Shown piece after piece: positions 31,175 to 41,746 of a stretch of DNA of 64,000 bases (position 1 is its first letter; each line of letters starts with the position of its first letter). Below the pieces are notes generated by a model that saw only the letters and a program-made list of their open reading frames with translations, had not been told where the DNA came from and ran no database searches. The position numbers were made by a program, and so were the translations under genes. Source of the DNA: Stereum hirsutum FP-91666 SS1 (lineage: Eukaryota; Basidiomycota; Agaricomycetes; Russulales; Stereaceae); contig NW_006763138.1 of the NCBI RefSeq assembly GCF_000264905.1, positions 1,699,254-1,763,253 on the forward strand, read 5' to 3'.

Positions 31175-34061
31175 TTAAATAGGATGGATCAGCGACAAAT
31201 TTCCCGCAAATTCAATCGCCTCCTTCCTATAATCATCCGTCTGTATCTTCATTGGGAATAATGCATTGTCCTGGAAGACCAGCGCCTTCGGATTCGTGAC
31301 TTCGTAATTGGGCCAAGGGATCCCAAGGCCGACACGCCCGTTCGGGTCGAGGTTGACTGTGAAACGGATGATGTAGTCTCTCATTTCGCCTGTACCAAAA
31401 CTGTTGGAGAGGTCGTGGCCATGGTACTATAAGGACAGATAAAAGGATCGTTAGGTCAGGGATGGTGGTGATTGCGTACATACATAGGGGAAGTAGAGGA
31501 AAGAGACAAAGCGCGAGGCTCGGCGCTCAAGTTGAAGGGGCAGAGGGTATAAGAATACGAACCGATCCAATGTACGGGACCCACTTGCTCCTCTTGCTCA
31601 CTGTATGGGTCGCGCATACCCATCAGTCAGCCACATGAAGGAACATCAGCGTTAGGATAGTTACGGAAAGACCAAGCTTTCTCCTTCCTCGCCAGGTTGA
31701 AGTTCAACATCATCCTCCTAGGTCCATGAAACACGATGTCTCCTTGGATAGCAGCGATGCGCTTGAATTGCGGTCCTAAATTATTTCTGAAGCCCGTATC
31801 GAAGGGGCATCCGGCGGGCGGAAAAGAAGGATAGTGGAGCAGTACGAGGTCGAGCTCATGGTCCGTCGCCTCCGGCGCCATGTAGTCGTGAAGAAAGTCG
31901 CGTAGATGTACGTCGGTGCTATCAATACAAGCTATCATCAATACGTGGTGATAATGTGACTGTAAAAATGATTGAAGATGTATAAAAACGTGCGCACGAG
32001 AGGTTGGAGCTGCGGACGGAGAACATTGAACCTGAGATTGCGTCAGATTGGTATAACAGGTCTCGCGAACAATACAGTGTATCTTCCTCACCTTCATCAT
32101 CGCAATTACCTTGGAAAGCAAAGTAGTTAGTCACACAGAAAGAGCAATCAAGCCAAAGCATAACGTGCCTGTGATAAAGGGTACATCGGCTACTCTGTCC
32201 CCCAAGACCGAGTGCTGAGGCGGCTCCACCAAGACGCGTCCATCGACCCTCGGAAGCCACGCCAGCACTAATCCCTAGTATCATCCAAAGTCGAAAGTTC
32301 ATCAACACATACCCTCCAGACACGTGCCATAACTTCATCATAAACATACATACCTGAAAAGCAAAGATATCTGGACTCTCATCTATAGCCCCTTTCAACT
32401 TCGAGTACGGTACCCGCCTCAAGCAATCCAGCGTATCCGTCGCGTCTTCACATCCCGTCTTCTTGACCACATCGTCGTAATATATTTGACCGTGCTCGAT
32501 GTCGCCGACCGGAATGGGACCTCCGCTTTGCATGATTCCGCCACGGAAGAGGCCTTCGTTGTCGCCACCGTTCATAATCATCTGGAGTGATACAGAGATT
32601 GCACCGGCGGATTGTCCCCAGCTGTGTGCATATGAGAAATTAGTTTGGGATTCTAAGGTACGAAAATCACGTCGCGGTCTGGAAGTATGGAGCGAAGGGA
32701 GGAAAGGATGGAAGAATGTCTGTGCGCACATTGTTACTTTCTTCGGGTCGCCACCAAAGGCGCTAATGTATTTCTGAACCCAGCGAAGAGCGAGGCGTTC
32801 TGGGCACATGAAATGCATATATACAGCAGTTCATCTGGATGACAGGAAAGGAAATAGGTCTTACGATCTTCAAGACCAAGGTTACCGACACCAGCAGCTA
32901 TATTGTGGTAAAACAATGAGTTTTCAATGTGACGTGATAGCAGTAACACCAGCACCACGAACCTTTAACTTCCTTGCTTGCCATGAAACCAAATCCTATA
33001 AAAGGATAGTTAGTTCAAATGTTCTTCGTAGCTGCAGCCTATACGCCTTGAGTACGTACCATTGACACTGTTGAATATTGACCATCAGGCATATGAAGTC
33101 AAAATAAACGTTCACGAGTAAACATACCGATAGTTCATGCTAACAAAGATGATCGGCGTCTCAAATTTGGTGGCACGACTGACAATGGAACTTCCATTAT
33201 ATCTGCATGATTGGTGGAAGCCGTCCCATGAGCGATCACGCATGGAGGAGGATACAATAGATGACGCTGTCACTTACGAAGCTGTCCCTCCAAATTCGAA
33301 AGCGCCTGCATACAACATGATCAGTATTCAATGCTATCTCCAGACATGCCCACTATGGGCATGGCGATCATCATCCCTCACCTCCATAAATCCACTACAT
33401 TTCAGGCATCCCATTAGACGAACGGTTCGTGTGTGATACTTCAGAGAATCTGTTCTCTACATACCACCAGTACGGGCAGATTCGCTGTCGTACCCGCATT
33501 CAGAGGCGTCACAACGTTGATGGTAAGACCTGCACACAACGTCGGAGGAGCATCCGGTAAATCAACTGGTAAGATGACCTCACTGGTTAAGAAGGTGACC
33601 TACAATCTTCATTCTCGGGCACATCCTTCTCATACATCGGATCGACAGCACTATCCAAGTTCTTTGCCAAGTTTGGGTCCTTCTTTCCCGGTATTTTTAT
33701 ACGCTGTTGTGGACAAGAAAACCCCCATTCGGTGGCGTTGTGATCACCCACATATTTGCCCACGGGTTTCGGGGGTCTGAACCTGAGATCCTCGACTCTG
33801 TTGTAAGATGAATGCTATATAAATGTGCCATGGGCAACAACAGATATAGAAGACGGGGACAACGGGGACGTACGGCGGCTCGGCATACGGAATGCCCAGG
33901 AACTGGGCGGTATCGTAGTAGATCTCTCCTGTGAACGTTGCATCGTCTAGGTGAACTGTGGGGGTTGGTACGGCATCCCAAGCGTGCTTGTTGACGGTCA
34001 GAGGCGTCTGAGGTGTAGCAAAGACGGCTGTGATACCCAAAAGCGCTATGAGCGAGCGCAT
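31175..34061 (-). CDS. Type-B carboxylesterase/lipase, secreted
   Basis: Seventeen exons: 33874-34061, 33604-33797, 33465-33529, 33382-33394, 33278-33305, 33128-33202, 33060-33067, 32963-32995, 32865-32897, 32730-32799, 32354-32621, 32169-32274, 32092-32109, 31998-32031, 31665-31918, 31563-31600 and 31175-31426. Total 558 residues, standard for the family. Signal peptide MRSLIALLGITAVFATP; then RFRPPKPVG, NEDCLTINVV, PVLVWIYGGAFEFGGT (oxyanion region), VSMNYRVNGFGF and VGNLGLEDQRLALRW. The nucleophile elbow is WGQSAGA with Ser240, Gln replacing the more usual Glu. The C-terminal catalytic His is in YHGHDLSNSFG (about 477). Predicted alpha/beta hydrolase cleaving carboxylic esters outside the cell or in the secretory path. 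Exons of 13, 8 and 18 nt and one GC-AG intron (32110-32168) are notable. Confidence 0.9.
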
Positions 34062-35204
34062 CTTGGGGGCGATTGCGTGTCTGCGTACAATGGAAGATGC
34101 CTTCGGGACAGTATGCGAAAAGTCAAGGGGCAGTACTAGTCTTATTAGAGCTGCAAAGAGTTCATTATAATAATTACACATCAGATGTATGAATGAAAAG
34201 CTTGCACGGATAAGGACTGCTCGGTAGAGTGAATATTAGAGTCGTGATACTGAATCTTCCAACTCGGACCCGCCGTGCATGAAGTGCTGATTTCGAGCCG
34301 GGGAAGGCGTTCCATGGCCAGTCCGAGTTCAGGTCAATGATGAATGTCTATCATCGAGAAATGCGTTCTTGGCCATTTGGAAGTCACAGGTGTCAATCGA
34401 AAGGCTCGAGACTCGATTCTGGACAACATAGCAAGGTGAAAGGTGTAAAAACAGCAAATATCCAGTGTCCCTTCCTGGGTCGTCGGCAATCACCGAGCGT
34501 CCACGTGGTCCCAATTTCTCTCCGTTGCAAGCAGAACGCTGCGCATGCAGCAGAACGTTGTTCAGTCACGATCATCTCTTCCCATTGAAACTCACCAGCC
34601 AAATACAAGTATACGAGACAGAAGCGAAAATCCCGGCGGGTAAAGTTATCAGCAAAATATGACACGCAAACAGTAGAAGAAAATACTTATGCTCAGAGCA
34701 AGCTAAGCCTTTTTTTCGGACGGGATGAGAGGGTGCTCTCCTGACAACTCTCCGAGATATCACAGTTACTAACAACATACATAATTCTCTTCGGTGTCTC
34801 CTTTCATTTTCTCAGGCTCCGTTCCTTGACACGGTACTCGGTGTGCATCCACAACTCGGCCGCCGATCGCACCCTGAAAGTGTTCCTCTTCCTGATGACT
34901 CGTTGACAACGTCGTGTTCGCTTGAAGAGATGCACCTCCAACTCGCTACAGAGCCGACCTCGTCAGCGTCGCTCCATAAACTCCTCTGCATGACAAAACG
35001 TTCACATATCACAAATATAGACGCTCTGAGAATCCTCAAGATCCCCAGGCATCGTATACTTCCAGTTCTATCCGTACGTTCATTTCACGAATGCCCCGAT
35101 CTCAGGCTGGTGAAGCTCCACTTTTGCATCTTTGATTTTATTCAGAAACTTAGTGATCGACATCCTAGATTTGTTCAACTTACAACCATCCGTTCGCCAA
35201 GACG
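34062..35204. other. Divergent intergenic region of carboxylesterase and GGPPS
   Basis: About 1.1 kb between divergently transcribed genes, so it contains both promoters. No gene or convincing element recognised. Confidence 0.5.
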
Positions 35205-36748
35205 ATGTCGTGCGTTCATTTTCTCGTTGTAAGATGTTCGGCTTGTGGAACTTATATTCCTCGTGTCTTCCTACTATGGAAGGCGATTCTGGAGCCTTAC
35301 ACATACCTCGTGCAGGCACCAGGAAAAGATATCCGAACCACGATGATATTGGCTTTCAACAGCTGGCTCAATGTCCCGGGCAGGAAGCTCCTTCTGATTT
35401 CCAACGTGGTCAGTACGCTTCATAATGCCAGTCTTCTGTAAGTACCGTCTGGTTTGTAGCGGGCTGTCCTGCTTGCTTACCAATCTCTCTTGTAGGATTG
35501 ACGACATTGAAGACAGTTCAGATTTGCGTAGAGGACGAACAGGTTCGTAAATGACCATGTCTTTTGTCACGCCGACCGTATTCGGTACCTATTGTCGTGC
35601 TCTGATCCGCTTTGAAGCCCTTGAAGTAAACTGATCATTTCTGTTCAATCCAGCTGCACACATCAAATACGGAATACCTAAGACCATAAACGCCGCCTGT
35701 TATATATATTTCCTTGCCTATCAGGAACTACTGGAGATACTAAATTATCCGAACACGGATAATCCGATGAATAGCTCTCCTGCACACTCCGACAACATTA
35801 TTCATCACCCCCAGCATAGTCAGCAGCGGATTTACTCTGATCGAGATCTACCTGGGATTGTGACGGGTAGGCAGCACTCCTCGTGAATCTCTGTGCTCTT
35901 TATCTTTCAACATAAATTTTTGATTAGACGAGCTGCTTGATCTTCATCGTGGCCAAGGGATGGAAATGATATGGCGGGACTCTCTTCAATGCCCAACCGA
36001 AGCGGAGTATCTTGTTATGATCAGTAATAGTTGAGTCGTGGTCGCTTACCGCTGTTAGTCGTGGTAGCGATTCAAGCTTAACTTAATTCGCGTAGAGACT
36101 GGCGGTCTCTTTAGACTCGCGATCAAGCTGTCGATGGCGTACTCTACCACCAACGTAAACGTGTATGTATATCGCACTCAAGTCACCTTTGCATGAGGTG
36201 GAGTATCCGAAGTACTATTGACGAGATACAATTTCAGGGATTATATTCCCCTGGTCAACCTGTTGGGCGAGTACTTTCAAGTTCGCGATGATTACATGAA
36301 TCTAGACAGTTCCAAGGTCCGTCTTCTGGTTCATTTGTCTGCGGCTTAAGTCACGACTAAAGAAACATGCTATAGTACACCGAGAGCAAAGGCTTCGCTG
36401 AGGATTTGACGGAGGGAAAATTCTCGCACCCCATCATTCACGGCATTTGCGCGGATGAGTCGGACAGAACACTCATCGGCGCGTACCTCCAGTCTGCTAT
36501 TCCCGACATTGATACCTTAGTCGCGGCTAACAGTTACGACAGATATCCTTGAGCAACGGCCTACAAGTCCAACACTAAAAGTGCAGGCCATCACCTACCT
36601 CAAGTTGCAAACCAAGTCATTCGAATATACGCACGGAGTTCTGCGGAAGTTGGAAAGTGAAATTATGACCACCATAGAACAGCTTGGAGGAAACGAACGC
36701 CTGAGTACCCTGCTAGAATCTCTTCGAGTTCCTTCCCTGAATGATTGA
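35205..36748 (+). CDS. Geranylgeranyl diphosphate synthase
   Basis: Exons 35205-35228, 35283-35437, 35496-35542, 35654-35866, 35928-36029, 36096-36162, 36238-36316, 36376-36478 and 36543-36748 give 331 residues. The first intron is the least certain; reading through it adds 18 residues. Family landmarks: [38 protein letters not shown] with the first Asp-rich motif DDIED (62-66), [53 protein letters not shown] with the second motif (220-224), then [14 protein letters not shown]. It condenses IPP with FPP to GGPP for diterpenes, carotenoids, quinones and protein prenylation. An Asn/His/Ser-rich insertion lies in the third coding block. The last intron (36479-36542) must use a GC donor to keep frame. 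Confidence 0.88.
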
Positions 36749-37472
36749 AGCAGACATCGTGTTGTTCGCCTTAGCTTCATGTGCGTGAAATACAACTTGA
36801 AGAACATTACCTTCCTTGTGACTCCGCAGATATGCCATAAGCGTGTGCTTCGTGAGGTAAAGAATCTTTCTGCTTATCATACTTGGGGTGATAACCTGGA
36901 AGTAATGACGTCTCATTTTCGTCCGACTCACCACCTCGACCCTTGCACGCCTGCGAGTCTTCAGCACAGACATCAGTATCCATTGCACGACTCTCGTCAT
37001 AAAACCTACCCTCGCCAATTCCAGTTGATTTGGTTAATCTGGACGAGATCTCGAACCTGAGTACTTGGCTGAGGCTTGACTGCAGGGTATTCTGATGACG
37101 TTTACAATATACATCCTCTGACATCGACTCTCGCAACAAAATGAGGACAATATGCCATATACAGTGACCGCATAAACTTGCAGCTTGCATCCCGACCTAC
37201 TATCCATAGGTGGGGCAGTGGTACTTATTCATTTATGATTCGAAGATCACGCTATAACATGCTGCACAGCTCTGGGAAGAACATATGTACTTGGGCCCAG
37301 CTTAAGCGCAGCATACCAGGACGGTGCATGAGACGGATATGTACTTAAAATAGAGGAGCCTCGTGGATTGGGGGCGTTCGCTGCATAGCACAGCACCACT
37401 AACCCTCGCTCCTTGGCTCCTACTCTCTTGAGCATTGTTCTTCTTAACTCCCTCCACAACAACATCTCCCGC
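36749..37472. other. Intergenic region
   Basis: 3' flank of GGPPS. The minus-strand frame at 36807-37190 has no recognisable features. Confidence 0.45.
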
Positions 37473-37672
37473 AGATGGCCACAGTCGCCTTTTGCTTTTG
37501 GATCCTTTGGCGGCATTATCACCGTCATCCAGCTCGCACACTCCATTCTGAACACCCTCAGAAGCAGTGCTTATTCCCCCTACGAACGTGTCGAGCTGGC
37601 AAAGGAACTGGAGATTCATACCCAACTCCTTCACGCCATCTATCTTGAGCTTGAAATGGACGCTTTCAGACG
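37473..37672 (+). pseudogene. Isolated exon-like fragment of an Agaricomycete protein
   Basis: Follows a plausible acceptor (CTCCCGCAG) and ends at a good donor (GTAAGT at 37673). In between is FAFGSFGGIITVIQLAHSI, then SPYERVELAKELEIHTQLL, which resembles the N-terminal helix region of a hypothetical protein family common in mushrooms (pattern FGDI.T.IQL.....L). No downstream exon is seen before the 3' end of the next gene at 37851, so it is probably the remnant of a truncated gene. Confidence 0.35.
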
Positions 37673-37850
37673 AGTAAGTATACAGACTGTATGTACTACA
37701 TGATACATCGCCGGGATTACAAGGTATGGTAGATACAAACTGAGGGTTAGGTTCCGTAAAACATCCAACCACCGCGAGTAGACAATTCAAAACCAGACTG
37801 GAGACGACACTGAAAGAAAGCAAGAAAAATACAAAAACAATCTAGCAAGA

Positions 37851-40009
37851 TTATGTTAAATCTATGACCTCTACAACAGTCGCGTCCGACTTGAACACCT
37901 GCAAAAGCATCTCCGCGAACTTGATCTCCCTCATCTTCTTTACCCGACCCCTCACCCCATCTTCTTCAACCTCAGATACGCACTCCCACCAAAAGTCCAT
38001 CGCTAACCCTCGCCTCTTATGTTCCGGCTTCTCCCAAATCCGTAACACGATCTCCGGAAACTCGATCCACATCGGGTCCTCGTCGAACGATCCCGAGTTC
38101 AGCGAGTCTTCGAAGATCGACCAGAAGGCGGAGTCGTCGTTCTGACGCAAAAATTCGACGCCACCGATGAGGTGTGAGTTGGAGGTGGAGGTGAAGGTGG
38201 AGGGTCGGATAGTGGTGGGACGTTCGTTCGAGGGGTTGTGTGGGCCGAGACAGGGGATGCAGTAGGTCGAGTGAGGGAGTGAGAAGACGTCGGGGGGAGG
38301 GGTGGTGTAGGATACGGGAGGAGGCGTTGCGGAGGAGGAGGATGATTGCTGGGGTTGGACGGATTCACGAGCGGCACGGAGTTCTGGACGGTGTAGTGTA
38401 TCGCTCCCAGTCGAACCACTACGTACATGCGAAGAATTCGTATGACTCGTCGAACCGCTGGCTACAGGTTGTTGTCCTTGTTGTTGCTGTAGTCCTTGTA
38501 GCTGCCGCTGCTGCAGCTGCTTCCGTAATTGTTGTTGCTGTCCCGACCGTTCCTTCGTTTTCTGCGTCTTCTGTATCTGTTGTGAGATATTGCGCACGTT
38601 CCCCGGATTAGATGGTCGAGGTCTAGACGTAGGCATAAGATGACGAAGGAAACCACCGTTCCCAGGCTCGTAGTACTGCGTGGCGCCTGATACCTGTTGT
38701 TGAGTCTGGTGCGAGACGGTTTGAACGTCTGGTAGACGCGAAGGACCAGCAACAGGCATGGTCGTACTCTGTTGTTCGGAATAGTTCCCGTTCTCGTATG
38801 ATTGAGGTGAGTAATGCTGCTGTGTGGCATCTGATCCGTGTTGTTGAGTATGGTGCGAGACAGCATGAACGTCCGGTAGACGCGACGATCCAGCAACGGG
38901 CATGGACGCGTTCTGCTGATCAAGATAATTCCCGTTCTCGTATGATTGAGGCGCGTAGAACTGCTGTTCGACGTCCGACGCCTGTTGTTGAGTATAGTGC
39001 GAGGCGGTATAAACATCCTGCGATGGTCCAGCAACGGGCATGAACGCGCTCTGCTGGTCAGCATAGTTCCCGTACTCGTACGACCCGGACTGTGGCTCGT
39101 AGTTCTGTGGCGTGTAGTACTCCGGCGCGATGCTCATCCCCTGCGCATCATAACCCACCATACCGGCGACCTACAAAAAGAGCGAACACGAGCGTCAGAC
39201 ACAAGCGCTAGAAGAACAATGATCAATATGAAGAGATTTAGGGTACGAACCTGAAAGTCCTGCACGCTCTGCGCCACTCCTTGACCCGCTCCCGGCGTCA
39301 TATTGGTGTACATCGCTGGTGAGCCCTGCCACATCCCCATCCCCATCCCCATCTCCATCATCCCTGTTCCCGTCCCCATCTGCATCTGTGGAACAGATCC
39401 CTGCACATATCCCATTCCCATTCCCATCCCTCCCCCATTTCCCATTTGTACCCCCACACCAACTGCACTCGCCATCCCACTCGCCACCTCTCCTCCTCCC
39501 CCTCCGCCACGCCCGCCACTCCCCCCAGCCGCGCGCCCAGCCATCCGCTCCCTCATAGCCCTCATACTCGTCTCCATCCACACCAAAAACGGGCTCCAAT
39601 CCCCCGTAACATCACATTTCGCGAATTCCCTTTCTGGATGGAGCCCGAGTGCGATTTGCCAGAACTTGTGGGCTTGGGTGGCGCCGAGGGTGTCGAGGAT
39701 GAGTTGGGGGACGGGACGGGGTTGGGCGCGTTGGAATGGTTGAGGTTGTTGTTGTTGAGGATGAGGTGGGTGGGTGGGATGCGTTTGTCTTTGTCCGGGA
39801 TAAAGGGGATGGGGATGGGGATGGGGAGAGTGACGAGGTGGACTGTGGTGTGGCGTGTGGTGTGGCGTGGGTTGGGATGATGAAGCTCTGGATGTGGATG
39901 GACGTGCATATGGGTGAAATGGGGAGGAGGATGAAGAAGAGGGTTGTGTACGATGGACAGAGGACGACGGTCTGTTACTGTTTGGTTTCGAGATGCGTGG
40001 CGCGTCCAT
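37851..40009 (-). CDS. Orphan Gln/Gly/Met-rich protein with three tandem repeats
   Basis: Two exons, 39251-40009 and 37851-39170 (80-nt intron, phase 0), encode 692 residues; the two parts look like separate genes only if the intron is missed. Order: His/Pro/Ser-rich N-terminus; an ordered block with LILDTLGATQAHKFWQIALG and DWSPFLVWMETSMRAM; a Gly/Met-rich stretch of GMGM repeats; three 48-residue Tyr/Gln-rich repeats; polyGln segments; a Ser/Thr/Pro linker; and an ordered C-terminus (SAFWSIFEDSLNSG, WIEFPEIVLRIWEKPEHK, MDFWWECVSEVEED) ending in an acidic VVEVIDLT. The FW-rich blocks recall those of the genes at 7464 and 17753. Low complexity suggests a condensate-forming or regulatory protein, but function is unknown. 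Confidence 0.7.
38670..39116 (-). repeat. Three tandem coding repeats of about 48 codons
   Basis: Units begin YTPQNYEPQSGSYEYGNY, YAPQSYENGNYLDQQ and YSPQSYENGNYSEQQ. Each contains MPVAG and, in units 2 and 3, SRLPDV followed by SH.TQQ. Unit 1 is slightly longer. The repeat is in frame and about 144 bp. Confidence 0.8.
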
Positions 40010-41615
40010 AGTAGTGGCGTGAACAGTAGTTCGACTTCAACACAAAAGCAAAAGTTATGGAATCACGACTTCAGATGAGTGACAGTCTCGGACTGGGACT
40101 CGGACTCGGTGGACGAGATGGAGGATGTAGTTGGAAGAGAGAGAGAAAGACGACGCCATGGCCGACACCTGTCCTCGGCTCATCACGCTCGGACAATCCT
40201 CTTTGTCTTCAAAAGAGGGCGGAGTGGCTCAGTGCCGTGCCTTCGTCTTAAGCTTCGGTGGCGGCTTGCGGCACTGCCCCTCCGGATCTGGAAGTATATG
40301 TGTGTTGCTTTGTCCCTCTTGGGCTGGAGTACAATGACATCTGTGGGGGGTTGTAGTAGGCAGATAAGTAGGGCCATAGCATAGACATGAAGGGGGGAAC
40401 GCGTGAGGTCTGAGGTGAGGCTGTTATCTGTGCGCTTGGGCCGTTGACGGGTTGATCAAGGGGGTGGGAGATGATCAACACGCCCTGTTTACACTTACCG
40501 TCATACCTATAATATGAGTATACAGAGACGTTTATATGCCTCGTTTGAGATCATACTTATCAGAGAAATGGAGCCCTGCGTCGACTCCCCGGCGCTATCC
40601 TGAGCGTCACTGGACATAGAGATGATTTTTTTTTACTTTCGATTCGTTTATCCTTCATTGGAAGAATCGAATTATATAACGGGTCAAATTTTTGGATAGA
40701 GAGGAGAAGGCTAGTTGTCGCTCAAGTGGTACGGGTGGTGCGCGGGAAGGGTCAAGTAGGATTTCACTCGCGACTCGCGTTTCGTTCGGCCCCCGGCAAG
40801 CACCGGATATCCACCCGCTCTCGTTCCTTCGTCAAGCTCCCTCATATGGCAATACCAGGCATGGTGAGAGATAAATATCATGATACTATCCTCAATAGAA
40901 AGGGCCAATATGTCTTTATGAATATTCTGGGGATTTTTGGCGATTTATAGCATGAGTGTATACCGTGAGAAAATACTCGACTCTCCGGCGCGGCAAATGT
41001 ACAAAGTCGGTGTGGCACCTCTCCGTTACGCTCCTGTTCGTCCAGACAAGAACATATTTACCTTACCCTCTGAGTTAGAGACCTGGAGACCATTTGAGAT
41101 ATCTCTCTGTATGCAAATAAAAGACCCCTGTAGCAAAATTATGTGTGATTTCTCCGTTTCGACAAAATGCCACGAAAAGTTGCCAGGCGCCACACGCTGT
41201 CATCGGCTTACGCCGAGCATTATTCCCACACTTGCCTTGTGCACGAAATGATTCCAAAAAGCTACAAAATATTCCACGGTCGTTTCTGACACCTTCAAAA
41301 GTGCTACTACGCCCTTAAAATGCTCAGATACTGGACCACCGTCGTGAATAATGGGAAAGGAGCCTCGAAGCCGTCACTAGGACTCTCGGCCAACATCGAC
41401 AGCCGGCGGTGGCTGTGGCTGATCGCAATCCGCGCAGCGAAATCCTACTTGACCCTTCCCGCGCACCATATACGGGCTAGCATGATGACGGACTCGGAGG
41501 AGAGGGGCCACAGCAAGCGTATGTCGCTCGCCACACCGCCGACAACCATCCACGTGTTTATCTATTCCCACCTCCAAAAATTTGAATCTTTGATCTAATC
41601 TAAAGCAGTTGCTGG
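40010..41615. other. Intergenic region with a TIR-bounded element
   Basis: Promoter of the preceding minus-strand gene, then the inverted-repeat-bounded segment 40737-41467. No coding gene is supported. Confidence 0.5.
40737..41467. mobile_element. 731-bp segment bounded by 29-bp perfect inverted repeats (MITE-like)
   Basis: 40737-40765 and 41439-41467 are exact inverted copies beginning GGTGCGCGGGAAGGGTCAAG. The interior has no transposase-like frame. A related end sequence also occurs at 7077-7103. This fits a non-autonomous DNA transposon or a remnant; a target-site duplication is not evident by eye. Confidence 0.55.
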
Positions 41616-41621
41616 GAGTCA
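41616..41621 (-). promoter_or_regulatory. Gcn4-type core upstream of TRP4
   Basis: TGACTC on the minus strand (ATGACTCC in context), about 126 bp upstream of the TRP4 ATG. This core is bound by Gcn4/CPC1 in fungi under amino-acid starvation. Confidence 0.4.
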
Positions 41622-41746
41622 TGATGCTCTCAAGTGCCAGCAGCAACACTGTTCATTCCCTTTCCCTCTCACTGGATTCCGGGGTACTGTATATACCGTC
41701 GTCCCACGTCTAACTATAAAACCAACCCACAAACTACGCATCCAAA

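Noticed and set aside
38462..39064. Minus-strand frame rich in repeats (RTF..SRTILNN) overlapping the repeat-rich gene
   Set aside because: A frame-shifted reading of the same tandem repeats; the other frame carries the spliced gene.
39134..39251. Separate genes ending at 39134 and starting at 39161
   Set aside because: A GT-AG intron (39171-39250) joins them in phase 0, and the downstream Met is internal (VAGMVGYDAQ).
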